In this document: positions 9,287-18,936 of the stretch, one piece after another
Layout: every line of letters begins with the position of its first letter
How positions within the stretch are numbered: the first letter of the stretch is position 1
Source of the DNA: Chloroflexota bacterium
GTDB taxonomy: Bacteria > Chloroflexota > Dehalococcoidia > Lucifugimonadales > UBA3495
NCBI GenBank assembly: GCA_028875055.1
Contig: JAPPGG010000066.1
Coordinates: 106,125-170,124, forward strand
Direction: 5' to 3'
DNA: 64,000 nt
Notes under the pieces: generated by a model
The model's input: the letters and a program-made list of their open reading frames with translations, nothing else
What the model was told of the DNA's origin: nothing
The model's database searches: none
Translations under genes and position numbers: made by a program

Positions 9287-10210
9287 TCAGAAGGCGGTCT
9301 GGACAGCGAGCCGGCGCTGTTCTTCGAAGGTTACCGCCCGTCCGGATGCCATCTGCAGGGCGTGCTGCAGGGTACGGGTGGTCAGAGCTTCGACCATGGC
9401 TCTGCGATAACCGGCGGAGCCCCGAACATCGTCGATGGGCTTGGCGGCGGCTTCAGCGGCCTGGGCGGCTTGTCCCAGCAGGCCGGGAGTCAAGGTCCGT
9501 CCCCTGAGCAAGTTTTCGGCCTCCGTGGCGCGAAAGGGAGTTGGGCCGACGGCGCCAAGGGCGATGCGGGCATCGCGACAGGTACGACCGTCTTCCTCGA
9601 GAGTGACGACGGAAGCCACGCCCACGGTGGCAATGTCCATGGCGCCCCGGGGGCTGTGCTTTATGTAAAGGGAACCGGTCCTGGGCATGGGAGCGGGCAG
9701 GGTCAACTGGGTAAGCACCTCGCCCTGTTCCAGCGCGGTGCGGCCCGGGCCCAGGAAGAACTCGGTGAGGGGCAGGGTTCGAGTGCCCTGCGGGCCCGCG
9801 ATGGTGCACTGGGCGTCGAAGGCCAGCAGCGCGGGCAGGGTGTCCCCGGCGGGAGATGCGTTGCAGACGTTGCCGCCGATTGTGGCCAGGTTGCGGACCT
9901 GGACGCCGGCAAAGGAGGTGGCCCCGGTGGCCAGCGCCTGGTAGCGGCGGCGAATGTGGGCATTGGACTCGACGGACTGGACAGTGGCCAGGGCTCCGAG
10001 GCGGAGGCCGTTACGGGGGCTGAAGGAAATGCGGCCCAGGCTGGCGATTCCCTTGAGGTTTACGACGGCGGCCGGCCGCCAGAATCCCTGCCGCCAGCGG
10101 ACGAGGAAGTCGGTGCTGCCTGCCACCACGCGGGAATCATTGCCGTGACGTTGAAGGAGGGCGATGGCGTGACGGAGGTTTCTGGCCTCCAGAAAGTCGA
10201 ACCTCAGCAT
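9287..10210 (-). CDS. Xanthine dehydrogenase family, FAD-binding subunit M
   Basis: A 307-residue FAD subunit. It has the first FAD contact VVAGSTDFLVRWRQG near residue 30 and the second, ATIGGNVCNASPAGDTLPALLA, near residue 110, followed by the CO-dehydrogenase flavoprotein C-terminal domain (IALGAVGPTPFRATEAENLLRG). It is the first gene of the operon, so the promoter should lie in the roughly 1-kb gap upstream. Unlike the second locus at 43 kb, it has no Cys-rich 4Fe-4S insertion. Confidence 0.95.
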   Translation of the reverse strand: MLRFDFLEARNLRHAIALLQRHGNDSRVVAGSTDFLVRWRQGFWRPAAVVNLKGIASLGRISFSPRNGLRLGALATVQSVESNAHIRRRYQALATGATSFAGVQVRNLATIGGNVCNASPAGDTLPALLAFDAQCTIAGPQGTRTLPLTEFFLGPGRTALEQGEVLTQLTLPAPMPRTGSLYIKHSPRGAMDIATVGVASVVTLEEDGRTCRDARIALGAVGPTPFRATEAENLLRGRTLTPGLLGQAAQAAEAAAKPIDDVRGSAGYRRAMVEALTTRTLQHALQMASGRAVTFEEQRRLAVQTAF

Positions 10211-10358
10211 AGTGCACTCCGGCCGGGATGGATGGGACTGACGTCATGCCTGGCCAGGGGGAAGTGGCCTGATGCGGCCAATTATAGGGTTGGGCGGAAA
10301 AAGGGGTCAACAACCTGGACGGTATCCCGGGCCAATTGCGCCTTGAATTACCGTCTCT

Positions 10359-10482
10359 CTGGGCCCTTTAGGCTGGCTCAGCGGAAACTCCGGCGAAGAG
10401 TTTAGAATCCAGCCCGCGAGCGTGCCTTCGAACCCTAAGCCGAGCTGAGGACAAGGCCTTCAGGCGCTTCGGCAGGCTCAGA
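10359..10482. repeat. Dispersed repeat A, copy 2
   Basis: It matches 3987-4111 in the same orientation over about 125 bp, including GCTGAGGACAAGG and TTCAGGCnnnTCGGCA. Both copies are intergenic. Confidence 0.75.
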
Positions 10483-11118
10483 GAGACGTGACTCCTGCCT
10501 TCCCAGTTTGCGCCGCCTATAGGCCGAAGCTATAACCCAATTGCCCTGTGGGACGCGGGGTTGCCGGGGCAGTCTGTTGCCGCCTCTCCCTCGCAGGCCG
10601 AGGCGGGAGTCGGTACCTGACGCCAAAGCATGGCAAGAACAACGGCGAGAAGGAACATCAACAGCAACCAACGCCTCAATTGCCTGATCTGATCACTTCC
10701 GTCCTTCATAGGGCGTCAACCTCGCAATGCCCGGGAGTAATTTGCCGCCGCCACCCCTTGCGCGGGAACAGCCGGTGGGGCCATTGGGTAATAGACAGCG
10801 GGGAGCGCCACCCGTATGGCTGGCGATGGACTGAGCAGAACAGGGTTGAGCCTGAGTGGGGCGACCATCGGAACAAGGATCTCCCCAATGCTGGCTCGCT
10901 GGCTGGGCGACTTACACCGGGACTCGGGTGAAGTCATTAACAGTCATCGCCGGAATATACATAAATAACATTTTAGAAAACAGGAATGAATATAAAGTGA
11001 GGGAATACGGAAATCGTGTGAAGAAGCAGTGAAGGTTTGGAGGGACCGGAGGGGCGGGCAAGGGGAAGGGAGGGAGTCTTCCTGGCAACCCCACCCCCAC
11101 CCCAACCATCTGGGCTTT

Positions 11119-11154
11119 GGGCAAGAACTACGAGGTTAACTGTGGTTCTTGCCC
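11119..11154. repeat. Perfect 10-bp inverted repeat downstream of the SNF2 operon
   Basis: Arms GGGCAAGAAC (11119-11128) and GTTCTTGCCC (11145-11154) are separated by 16 bases. It lies about 120 bp beyond the stop of the SNF2 gene. There is no T-run on either side, so it could be a transcript 3'-end structure or a regulatory site. Confidence 0.4.
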
Positions 11155-11272
11155 TCGCCAGGGAGTCGCAGGGCAGGCCCAACGGGTTCTTGCTCCAAGG
11201 TCCCCACCGTGAGCGACACGCGCCGGAAAGCGGGATGGGGTGGACACTTAGAGGCGATCGAAGTCAGCTGGC

Positions 11273-13027
11273 TTAACCCCGGCCTGCGCCAGAGGGCGCC
11301 TCCAGCCCGAACAGGCCGAAAAGCTCCCTGGCGGTAAGGACCGAGGAGAGGTCGATGGACACATCATCCACCAACTCGTCGAACAGCTCCTGCTTTCGCT
11401 CCAGGATACGGTCAATCCGCTCCTCAATGGTATTGACGCAGGAATACTTGAACACATGCACCGGTACAGTCTGGCCAAAGCGGTGGCTGCGGTCCTCGGC
11501 CTGACGTTCCACCGCCGGATTCCACCAGCGGTCCAGGTGGAAAACATAGGAGGCCTCCTGGAGGTTCAGACCCACCCCGCCGGCCCGCAGCGACACCACC
11601 AGTACCTTGTGCTCGTCATTCCCCCGGAACCTGTCGATGACATCCCGACGCTCTTCAGGAGACTGGGCGCCGGTGAAGGTCAGGGGTCGAAAGTCGCGCA
11701 GCGCATCGGCCACCGCCTCCACGCCGAAGCCCGACGCCCGGTACTGGGAAAAAACCAAAGCCCGGTTTCCTTCTGCCGCCAGGGTCTCAATCCTGCCGCG
11801 AATCTCCTCGAACTTGGCGGACTCGCCGGTTTCGGGCTCGGCGTTGCAAATCTGCTTCAGGCGGGTTATAAGTTCCAGTACATGCTGAACCCTGACCTCG
11901 CGGCCCAATTCCGTGAGGTGGACGATGCCTTCTTGTTCCGCCCGGTCATAGCTGCGACGCTGTGAAGCTCCCAACTCGACCGGAATTTTGGCCACCATCT
12001 TGGGAGGCAAATCTTCCAGCACTTCCTCTTTCCTCCTCCGCAACTGCAACTCTCGGTGCCGCTTCCTCAGAACAGGTCCGGCCGAGTACCTCCTGGGACT
12101 CTCCGCCTCTCCGTGGTCAACGAACTCCATGATGGAGGCCAATTCCTCCTCGTCATTCTCGACAGGAGTACCCGTCAGCGCCCACGAGCGCCGGCGCTTG
12201 AGGCCTTTAACCGCGTCGCTGGTGGAATTGCGGTTCTTTATGCGCTGGGCCTCATCGGAAACCACCACGTCCCAGGTCTTGCGGCCAAGGGCGGAGGAGG
12301 GACTGCCGCCGAAGTCGGAGCGCAGGGTATCGTAGCTGACCAGGGTTACGTGCACCGGGGTATCCCACTGCCACCTCCGGTCTGCGGCGGACCCGCGAAC
12401 GATCATGGCCGTCAGGTCGGGCGCCCACTTCAGCAGCTCGCGCCGCCACTGGTCCAGGACGCTGGCCGGGGCGACCACCAAGGCCGACTGGATTTCACCC
12501 CCCAGGAAGAGGACCCGGAGGGCCACGATTACCTGCAGGGTCTTGCCAAGGCCCATATCATCAGCCAGCAGGATGCGATCACTCTCCAAAAGGACCTGAA
12601 CGCCCTCCTCCTGGAATGGCATTAGACCTGGGCGGCTGTCGCTGTCCAGAACCGGGGGCGGCAGCAGGGGCAAATGGGGAGACTTCAACGCCCGCCGCAG
12701 CCGGAATATTAGGCTCTCCGGAGAGGGCACGCTTCTCCGGCGAGACTGCCCAGTGGTTGAAGAAGCGCCCGCCTGGGTAGCAGCGCCGACGGCAGAGGGG
12801 GCTGGGCCATCGAAGATGAAGGTCCTGACCGCTTCCGCTGCTGTCATCGGAGCAGCCGGAAGCCAGGCCACGGGTTCCGGCTGGATTTCGGAGGGTTGGT
12901 ATAGGGGGAAGCCGGAGGTGTAGGGGGCAGGCGCTTCGCGAATCACCGCGCGGCTGCCTTCCTGGTGGCGCCAATTCCGGCCCAGGTTCAAGACCTTCAA
13001 CTTGTGCAGCCAGGCGCGAAGCATCAT
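11273..13027 (-). CDS. SNF2-family (Swi2/Snf2) helicase-like ATPase
   Basis: A 584-residue SNF2 ATPase. After a roughly 130-residue N-terminal region of unknown function it has motif I DDMGLGKT (156-163), Ia VVAPASVLDQW, motif II DEAQ (258-261), motif III LTGTP (about 284-288), and in the second RecA lobe SLRAGGVGLNLQEA, DRWWNP and RSHRFGQT. These proteins translocate on double-stranded DNA and remodel protein-DNA complexes without strand separation. It is the last gene of the five-gene operon, and its ATG overlaps the stop of the 163-residue gene (ATGA), implying translational coupling. No nuclease or methyltransferase domain is attached. The helicase call is firm; the role is inferred from the neighbours. 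Confidence 0.95.
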   Translation of the reverse strand: MMLRAWLHKLKVLNLGRNWRHQEGSRAVIREAPAPYTSGFPLYQPSEIQPEPVAWLPAAPMTAAEAVRTFIFDGPAPSAVGAATQAGASSTTGQSRRRSVPSPESLIFRLRRALKSPHLPLLPPPVLDSDSRPGLMPFQEEGVQVLLESDRILLADDMGLGKTLQVIVALRVLFLGGEIQSALVVAPASVLDQWRRELLKWAPDLTAMIVRGSAADRRWQWDTPVHVTLVSYDTLRSDFGGSPSSALGRKTWDVVVSDEAQRIKNRNSTSDAVKGLKRRRSWALTGTPVENDEEELASIMEFVDHGEAESPRRYSAGPVLRKRHRELQLRRRKEEVLEDLPPKMVAKIPVELGASQRRSYDRAEQEGIVHLTELGREVRVQHVLELITRLKQICNAEPETGESAKFEEIRGRIETLAAEGNRALVFSQYRASGFGVEAVADALRDFRPLTFTGAQSPEERRDVIDRFRGNDEHKVLVVSLRAGGVGLNLQEASYVFHLDRWWNPAVERQAEDRSHRFGQTVPVHVFKYSCVNTIEERIDRILERKQELFDELVDDVSIDLSSVLTARELFGLFGLEAPSGAGRG

Positions 13028-13515
13028 CCGTGGGCGTAGGCCTCCTCCAGCCCTGAGGCAGCCCGCTCAAAGGGTTCCAGAAGCCGGCCGCGGGACGTCA
13101 GCAACTTAAGCAGGGCGGCCAGCGAGGACTCTGGTTCCGTTCCCAGCCAGCTAACCGGCGGGTCCACCGCACCGTCAACCAGGCCAACCGCATACCGGAC
13201 CGGGGGTCCAGACGAGAAAAGGTCGGGGGGCGCCTCGTCCGCCAGGACCAGCGCCAAATCAAGAGGATGCTTGACCGCTTCAAACAGGGCCAAGGCCAGG
13301 ACAGCTACAGCGCGCCGGTGCGCGGCATCGAGTCCCCACAACGCGCCGGATGGCAGGTCCGCCCGCGTATAACAGAATTCCAGGGGTTCGCCGTGGCAAT
13401 TGGTAACGAGCAGAGCGGCCCGTACACCGGACCCTTCTTCCTCCACGAGAAAGCGCAGGTGGGCGAGGTTGGCAGCGGCCCAGTCTTCCATGGAGTACCC
13501 AGGCTGAATGGACAA
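13024..13515 (-). CDS. Unknown small protein of the SNF2/BrxD-like operon
   Basis: A 163-residue protein I do not recognise. It is predicted soluble and acidic, with a mixed alpha/beta pattern (AALLVTNCHGEPLEFCYTR resembles a beta-hairpin) and a helical C-terminus; there is no signal peptide or metal motif. The longest frame uses TTG at 13515, with ATG at 13491 (MEDWAAANL) as the alternative. It starts nine bases after the BrxD-like ATPase stop, and its own stop overlaps the SNF2 start, so it is almost certainly co-expressed. It may be an adaptor between the ATPases and the helicase (inference). Confidence 0.75.
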   Translation of the reverse strand: MSIQPGYSMEDWAAANLAHLRFLVEEEGSGVRAALLVTNCHGEPLEFCYTRADLPSGALWGLDAAHRRAVAVLALALFEAVKHPLDLALVLADEAPPDLFSSGPPVRYAVGLVDGAVDPPVSWLGTEPESSLAALLKLLTSRGRLLEPFERAASGLEEAYAHG

Positions 13516-13524
13516 ACCCCGCGC

Positions 13525-14808
13525 TTACTCCCCGTCCGTGCTGGAGCCGTTTTCTTCCGAGTGGGCCTTCTCCAGGGTCGTATCCTCCTCGTACCTGAAG
13601 GTCAGCTCCGTATCCTCGATTTCCGGCTCGGTTTCCGGATACAACCGTCGCAGGTCCCACTCGTTAATCCAGCGGCGGACATAGCGCCGTATGCTGGCGG
13701 GCACGCCGCGCCCCACGCCATGGTCTATTTCGGGAGCATCCCAACCGTACGCATCTGAATGAATAGTCCTGAGCTGGCGGTAGAGGTTTAACAACATTTC
13801 TTCATCAGGCTCAGCCAGGTGGCAGACTCCCCGCTCCAGAAAGCGCATTCCAGACTCGGCCCTGGCCGCGGTCAGCAGGTCTGCTTCCCGTCCCCGGGCC
13901 CGCAGGCGGGGCACAGCCTTGTCCCGGTCCTCCTTGCTGTCCAGAACTTGCTCGGGAAGGTCGGCGGTCATGGTGCCAACCACCACCAACCCCGGGTACT
14001 TTTCCTCCGGGGTTTGCCCCATCCAGCGGGCCAACTCGGCGTAGGAGCGGGCCCGTTGCAGGACGCTGTAATTGGCCACCAGTTCGATTTCGTCCAGCAG
14101 GACCACCCAGCCGCAATATCCGGCCGCCTTGATGAGTTCGAGGACGAACCGGAGCCTCTGCGGGGGCATATCCCGGTACACCGGTGCGCGGAAGGAATGG
14201 ACCTGGTGCAAACCCCAGTGGCGCAGTCCATCTCGCACATTCTTGAGCTGGATGCGCTCGCCGGACCAGAACCAGTTGATCTCATTCAAAAGCTGGGGTT
14301 CATTGTCATTTTCGTGGACGGCCAGGGTGGCCGGCAGAATTCGGTGGAGGCCGTTGTCCTCCCGGTTGGCCCACTGGAAGAACTGGGCATAGCCAGGGGA
14401 GTCATAGTCCAGTTTCTGGGCAATTTCCTCCACCATCTGTCCGGTCAGGCCGGGCACTCTGCCCTTTTCCACCACGGCTCGATAGACCTTATCCATGTCG
14501 AACAGGGGCGTTTCTTTGCTGATCACCACCCGGCTGCACACGAAGTTCCGCTCCAGGGCCCGGTTCTCCAGGTAGCCCAGAAGGTGGGACTTGCCGCTGC
14601 CAAAGTCGCCGGCCACCAGCATTCCCTGGCCGCCCTCCGGACCACCTCCCTCCTCGGAGAGTCGGGTTAGCATTTCGTTGAACACGCGTTCGACCTCGGG
14701 CTGGCTGCATCCCAATGCGTCAACCGCGTCGCCGTTGGGGACGCCGTTCCGCAGGGCCTCCAGCGCCCTGCGGTTGTTTACCCTTGCGCTTGCTGTTGTA
14801 GCTGCCAT
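13525..14808 (-). CDS. BrxC/BrxD-like P-loop ATPase (BREX ATP-binding family, DUF2791)
   Basis: A 427-residue ATPase. The Walker A motif GDFGSGKS is at residues 67-74, preceded by EGGQGMLVA and followed by HLLGYLENRAL. The Walker B motif is WVVLLDE (234-240), followed by IELVANYS, and a sensor-like strand VVVGTM lies near 275-280. This pattern fits the P-loop proteins annotated as the BREX ATP-binding domain (BrxC/BrxD, PglY-related). The C-terminus is acidic (EENGSSTDGE). It follows the neighbouring paralogue-like gene directly (TAG then ATG), so the two are probably made in equal amounts and may form a complex. None of the other BREX genes (pglX, pglZ, brxA, brxB, brxL) is present, so it should not be called BREX. 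Confidence 0.85.
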   Translation of the reverse strand: MAATTASARVNNRRALEALRNGVPNGDAVDALGCSQPEVERVFNEMLTRLSEEGGGPEGGQGMLVAGDFGSGKSHLLGYLENRALERNFVCSRVVISKETPLFDMDKVYRAVVEKGRVPGLTGQMVEEIAQKLDYDSPGYAQFFQWANREDNGLHRILPATLAVHENDNEPQLLNEINWFWSGERIQLKNVRDGLRHWGLHQVHSFRAPVYRDMPPQRLRFVLELIKAAGYCGWVVLLDEIELVANYSVLQRARSYAELARWMGQTPEEKYPGLVVVGTMTADLPEQVLDSKEDRDKAVPRLRARGREADLLTAARAESGMRFLERGVCHLAEPDEEMLLNLYRQLRTIHSDAYGWDAPEIDHGVGRGVPASIRRYVRRWINEWDLRRLYPETEPEIEDTELTFRYEEDTTLEKAHSEENGSSTDGE

Positions 14809-15792
14809 CTAATTCTCCGCGAAGGGCCCGTCGGACAGTCGGACCAGGGTTGCCAGGGGATTGGCCTGGGACCGGGACCGGACTTCGTCGGCAATACGGC
14901 TCATGAGAGCCTGGTATATTGAGAAGCCCTTGCCCCGGATGTCATCGTCCAGGAAGTCCTCGCCATTCAGTACCACCAGCAGCAATCCCTCAAGGCGGTC
15001 GGTGCCGTCAATCAACTCCCGAAGCAGTTCGTAGTGGTCCATGACGGCGGAACGGGTGTAGAAGCGCAGCCCGTCCCGGGGATTTCGACGCAGCGTCACC
15101 CGATTATCGTCCAGCAATATGCAGGCGCCCGGGTAGCCCACGAAGCGAATCCAGTAAAGGAGGGATTCAAGGAAGTGCCGGGCGTTGGTACGGGCAATAC
15201 TGTTGTAAATGCCGTAGCGCCGGACGCTGCCGACGCGTCGGTTGGCGCCGGTCAGCCATTCCAGGAGCGGTGTTTCATCGCGACTCTGGCCGCCGGCCCC
15301 CATTTCGGCGAGACATAGGTGCGTCATCGCCGCGCGAAAGTCTCGGGACATACCTGCATTGCGAAAGACGGTGTTCTCTATTAGAGGACGCAAGTCCTGA
15401 AGAATGAAGCTCTCACTCAGGCCACTGGCGTCACCAAGGGCTTTAAGCACCGATGTATCGGCCTCGAGATTCACGGCGTCAGTCCGGTATCCCAGCTTGC
15501 CTGCCTGGCCCAGAACCACTTCTCTCGCCAGCAAACGCCAGTCAATCTGCTCGGCAATGCGATAGAAGAAATCCTGGAACATGTGGACCCTTGTCTCACC
15601 AGCATCGACCCTTACAACCAGATACCGCTGCTCTGCCGCAACCTCGGTGAGGCGAGTAGTCAGCAATGGAGTCAAGTCCGGCCGCTGGGACACGATAAAT
15701 TTTACCGACGCCCCGCCCTCGCTGATGAATCCATCCAGGTACTCAGTCCTGATGGTATCCAGCCATTCCTGCACGGCAAGGTTGTTTGTCAT
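14809..15792 (-). CDS. BREX-ATPase-related protein lacking a canonical P-loop
   Basis: A 327-residue protein whose organisation resembles the BrxC/BrxD family: an N-terminal EYLDGFISEGGASVKFIVS, then the strand-helix segment LVVRVDAGETRVHMFQDFFYRIAEQIDW, and a Walker-B-like ACILLDDNRV. The expected Walker A glycine/lysine loop is missing; the equivalent stretch reads VSQRPDLTPLL. It is therefore probably a non-hydrolysing partner of the next-gene ATPase. This is inference from motif placement; a profile search would decide it. The start ATG overlaps the stop of the upstream gene (ATGA), and the stop abuts the next start. Confidence 0.7.
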   Translation of the reverse strand: MTNNLAVQEWLDTIRTEYLDGFISEGGASVKFIVSQRPDLTPLLTTRLTEVAAEQRYLVVRVDAGETRVHMFQDFFYRIAEQIDWRLLAREVVLGQAGKLGYRTDAVNLEADTSVLKALGDASGLSESFILQDLRPLIENTVFRNAGMSRDFRAAMTHLCLAEMGAGGQSRDETPLLEWLTGANRRVGSVRRYGIYNSIARTNARHFLESLLYWIRFVGYPGACILLDDNRVTLRRNPRDGLRFYTRSAVMDHYELLRELIDGTDRLEGLLLVVLNGEDFLDDDIRGKGFSIYQALMSRIADEVRSRSQANPLATLVRLSDGPFAEN

Positions 15793-16592
15793 CGACTTAC
15801 TCCCGTGAACTGGATGCCGTAGAACAGGACAGTTTCACCCTCCGGCCCCACGAAGGAAATTACCCCTTGTGGGGTCCGGGTGCCGGTGGATGCGGGGAAA
15901 GACACCCGAGCGCCATCACGAACTTCCCGGGCGCCACTTTCCTGCAGCGCGTAGAGATCCCTGGCGAAGTCTATACGGGTGTAATCCCGGTCGCTGCCGG
16001 GAAGCCCGGTAAAGAGCCGGTAGATGCGTTCCAGGCGAACCACCTGGCCGGTATCGCCCAACTTGAGCCGGTCGGCGGTATCCCGTTCCGCCAGTTCGAG
16101 GTACGCGCGGTACAGGGACTCCAGGAATTGCTGGGGTCGGAACCGGGAAGGACGGTTTTGGAGTTTCTCCAGGTCCGACACCAGCCTGGTAGGTCGGATG
16201 TTGGAAGACTGGCGACGGTCAATGCGCACGGCACGATCCCCGGGCAGCACCCGTACCACCAGCGGGTGGGCAATAATGCGGCCGTCCCGCTGGAACATCC
16301 GGACGCCGCCGGATTCGGCCTGGGTCTGCAACTCCGAACTATATTCGCTCTCCAGGTACTGCCGCTCCTCTTCAGCAGTGAATGGCCAGGCCGTGGCGGC
16401 ATTGGCTGCTTCCTGCCGGATGAGGTTGACCAGGGGATCCAGCCTTTCGCTGAGGCGTCGCACCGCCGCGATGTTCCCGTCCTGGCTGGCCTTGCGCAAC
16501 TGTCGGGTTAACTTAGTTGCCTCGCTCAAAGCGTAGAGCACGGAGTCGGCAGCGTTCTCGGCCGCCACAAATCCTTCCTCAAAAGTGGGCAT
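15789..16592 (-). CDS. Unknown protein, first gene of the SNF2/BrxD-like operon
   Basis: A 267-residue protein of unknown function. The start MPTFEEGFVAAENAADSV at 16592 is chosen because GGGAGGAACG lies directly upstream; an upstream in-frame extension to 16724 lacks such a site. The first 90 residues are helical and probably coiled-coil (ATKLTRQLRKASQDGNIAAVRRLSERLDPLV). The C-terminal 60 residues look like a small beta barrel (ARVSFPASTGTRTPQGVISFV). No catalytic motif is visible. It may be a scaffold or DNA-contact subunit (inference). It overlaps the next gene by four bases. Confidence 0.75.
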   Translation of the reverse strand: MPTFEEGFVAAENAADSVLYALSEATKLTRQLRKASQDGNIAAVRRLSERLDPLVNLIRQEAANAATAWPFTAEEERQYLESEYSSELQTQAESGGVRMFQRDGRIIAHPLVVRVLPGDRAVRIDRRQSSNIRPTRLVSDLEKLQNRPSRFRPQQFLESLYRAYLELAERDTADRLKLGDTGQVVRLERIYRLFTGLPGSDRDYTRIDFARDLYALQESGAREVRDGARVSFPASTGTRTPQGVISFVGPEGETVLFYGIQFTGVSR

Positions 16593-16778
16593 CGTTCCTC
16601 CCATCGACACATCGTTGAATGAACTGCAGTATTTGCTTGAATCCACAGGTGACTGATGGACAATCAGGTCCGGCTCCGCAGGCAATCGCCTCCTCACCGC
16701 AGCGCCAGCCGTCCTGTCGCCCAATACAGCAATATACCCTACCTCACCAATGCTCTACAACAGAACGCCCAACCCGGT

Positions 16779-16882
16779 AAGAGCTCAGAGTTGGTGGGAT
16801 TCCCCCGCCAGCCTCGCCGGTTTCCGGCCTACGCCGGAATGACGAGTTTCTGGCCTCCGCGAGTATCAACTCTGAAGCGTTA
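16779..16882. repeat. Dispersed repeat B, copy 1 (short form)
   Basis: It lies in the divergent gap between the BrxD-like operon and the ABC-F gene. It has the family's left end (AGAGTTGGTGGGATT), the core TACGCCGGAATGACGAG and the right end ATCAACTCTGAA. It lacks the roughly 70-bp middle present in the copies at 26566-26742 and 56373-56549. The divergent promoters must share the remainder of this 349-bp gap. Confidence 0.75.
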
Positions 16883-16941
16883 CCTCCCGTATTTGCATAC
16901 GCCTGACCGAGTAGCTAGAATCTATCCAGGGAATTCTCTGC

Positions 16942-18936
16942 ATGCTAGTGGCTAACGACATCACCAAGTCCTACTCGGACCGGACCCTCTTCAGTGGCCT
17001 CACTTTGAACATCGGGGCCGGCGAACGAATTGCCCTGGTGGGCCCCAACGGTTCCGGCAAGACCACCCTCATGGACATCCTGGCCGGTGAGACCGCCCCG
17101 GATACGGGCAATATCATCAGGCAGCGCGGCATTTCCGTGGGATACCTCAAGCAGGAAGCCGCCGCCTTTAGCGGCAAGTCCCTGTTGCAGGAAGTACTGG
17201 ACGCCGGCGTTGAAGCCAGGAGCATCGCCGAGGATATTTCCGCCGCCCGCGAAGAACTGTCCACGGAGACCGACCCCGACCGCCAGGAAGAACTGCTGCT
17301 GTGCCTAGGCGCACTGGATGCTGCTCTTGAAGCCGCCGGAGGCGAGGACCGGGACTACCAGGCCAAGGCCATACTTTTGGGCCTGGGATTCAAGCAGACC
17401 GACTTCCAGCGGTCCATTTCAGAGTTCAGCGGGGGCTGGGCCATGCGCGCCGGCCTGGCCAGAATCCTGTTCCGCAATCCCGACCTGCTGCTGCTGGACG
17501 AGCCCACCAACCACCTGGACCTGGAAGCCAACCTTTGGTTCGAAAAGTACCTGGCCGCCTTTCGCGGGGGCATACTGATCACCTCCCATGACCGCGCCTT
17601 TCTCAATACGGTGGCCAACCGGGTCCTGGCCATCGAAACTGACGGGGTCGCCCTGCACAAGGGCAACTACGACGACTATCTGGTCGCCCGAGAACGATAC
17701 CTGGAAATCCTGCAGGCCACGGCCAGCCGCCAGGAACGGGAAATGCAGCGGCAGATGCGGTTCGTGGAGCGGTTCCGATACAAGGCCACCAAGGCCAGGC
17801 AGGTGCAGAGTCGCCTGAAGCAGATGGAAAAGGTCGAGATAATCGAACTGCCCCGCGCAACCAGGAAGGTCCACTACTCCCTGCCCGCTCCCCCTCGCAG
17901 TGGCTCCGAAGTAATTTCCCTCACCAACGTCACCAAGCGATACGGGCAGAACATAGTTTATCGCGACCTGAATCTGACAATTTCCCGGGGCGACCGCATT
18001 GCCCTCGTCGGCCCCAACGGCGCCGGCAAGACGACGATGCTCAAAATGCTGGCGGGAGTTCTCCCCTTCGATGGCGGTGAGAGAAGGCTGGGCTACAACG
18101 TAACGTCGTCCTACTACGCTCAGCATGTACTCGACCTCTTGACACCCACCAACACCGTCCTTGGCGAATTGATGAAGGCGGCCCCGTCTGAGTCCGAGCA
18201 GAGCCTGCGCACCCTGCTTGGCGGTTTCCTCTTTGCTGGGGATGACGTCCAGAAGCCAGTTTCCGTCCTGTCAGGAGGCGAGAAAGCGCGGGTCGCCCTG
18301 GCCAAGCTGCTGCTGCAACCCAGCAACCTGCTGCTGATGGATGAGCCCACCAACCACCTGGACATCGCCTCCAGGGAAATACTTGCCGATGCGTTGGGTG
18401 AATACCAGGGTACATTGTGCCTCATAACCCACGACCGCACCCTGATTCGGCAAATTGCCAACAAGATAGTTGAAATAGTTGACGGTCGGCCCACGGTCTT
18501 CCCGGGCGATTACGACGATTACCTGTACGAAAAGGAGAGGAACGAAAGCAGGAATGGGGCTTCCCCTGCGGCTCCCAAGTCTGCCAGGCCTGACCCGCCG
18601 ACAGGGACTGTCAAGAGACGCTCCGGAAGGCCGCTGACGGAAGCTGAAATGGAACGTCGCCGCCTGAATCGCGAGGCCCGACGCCTGGCATTGCGCATTG
18701 ATGAGGTGACTACGTCGCTGTCCGAAAAGGAGACCAGCATTGCCAGGATGGAAGCCATGTTTGCCGACCCCGAGCAGTTCAGCGATGCGGAAGCTATTTC
18801 CGATACTGCCGAGCAGTACCGCCTATTGAAAGAAGAGGAGCAGTCCTGCCTGGAAGAATGGGAAGTGCTTTCACTGGAGGCCGAGTCCATCGACGAGCAA
18901 CTGGCTTCCCTTGAAGAAACGGCCGTGTCGGTATAG
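16942..18936 (+). CDS. ABC-F family ATPase (Uup/EttA-type)
   Basis: A 664-residue protein with two ABC ATPase domains and no membrane segment. The first has Walker A GPNGSGKT (34-41), signature FSGGW and [16 protein letters not shown]. The second has Walker A GPNGAGKT at about 356-363, signature [16 protein letters not shown] and [12 protein letters not shown]. Between them is the basic helical linker of ABC-F proteins ([22 protein letters not shown]), and after about residue 545 a charged coiled-coil tail like the Uup DNA/ribosome-binding extension. The family acts on the ribosome (translation factor or antibiotic protection). It is divergent from the SNF2 operon. Confidence 0.95.
   Translation: MLVANDITKSYSDRTLFSGLTLNIGAGERIALVGPNGSGKTTLMDILAGETAPDTGNIIRQRGISVGYLKQEAAAFSGKSLLQEVLDAGVEARSIAEDISAAREELSTETDPDRQEELLLCLGALDAALEAAGGEDRDYQAKAILLGLGFKQTDFQRSISEFSGGWAMRAGLARILFRNPDLLLLDEPTNHLDLEANLWFEKYLAAFRGGILITSHDRAFLNTVANRVLAIETDGVALHKGNYDDYLVARERYLEILQATASRQEREMQRQMRFVERFRYKATKARQVQSRLKQMEKVEIIELPRATRKVHYSLPAPPRSGSEVISLTNVTKRYGQNIVYRDLNLTISRGDRIALVGPNGAGKTTMLKMLAGVLPFDGGERRLGYNVTSSYYAQHVLDLLTPTNTVLGELMKAAPSESEQSLRTLLGGFLFAGDDVQKPVSVLSGGEKARVALAKLLLQPSNLLLMDEPTNHLDIASREILADALGEYQGTLCLITHDRTLIRQIANKIVEIVDGRPTVFPGDYDDYLYEKERNESRNGASPAAPKSARPDPPTGTVKRRSGRPLTEAEMERRRLNREARRLALRIDEVTTSLSEKETSIARMEAMFADPEQFSDAEAISDTAEQYRLLKEEEQSCLEEWEVLSLEAESIDEQLASLEETAVSV

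Larger units (their letters stand above)
10211..11272. other. Non-coding gap of about 1.06 kb
   Basis: It holds repeat A copy 2 (10359-10482), an AT-rich patch at about 10950-11030, a purine-rich run at about 11036-11075 and an inverted repeat at 11119-11154. No reading frame here has a plausible start, a ribosome-binding site and recognisable protein character. Confidence 0.6.

Noticed and set aside
8046..10405. Two long plus-strand frames (8046-9410 and 9194-10405)
   Set aside because: They are antisense to the three subunits of the molybdenum hydroxylase, which carry complete cofactor motifs.
11273..16592. A canonical BREX, DISARM or Dnd/Ssp locus
   Set aside because: No methyltransferase, PglZ, BrxA/B/L, DrmB or nuclease gene lies in or beside the operon.
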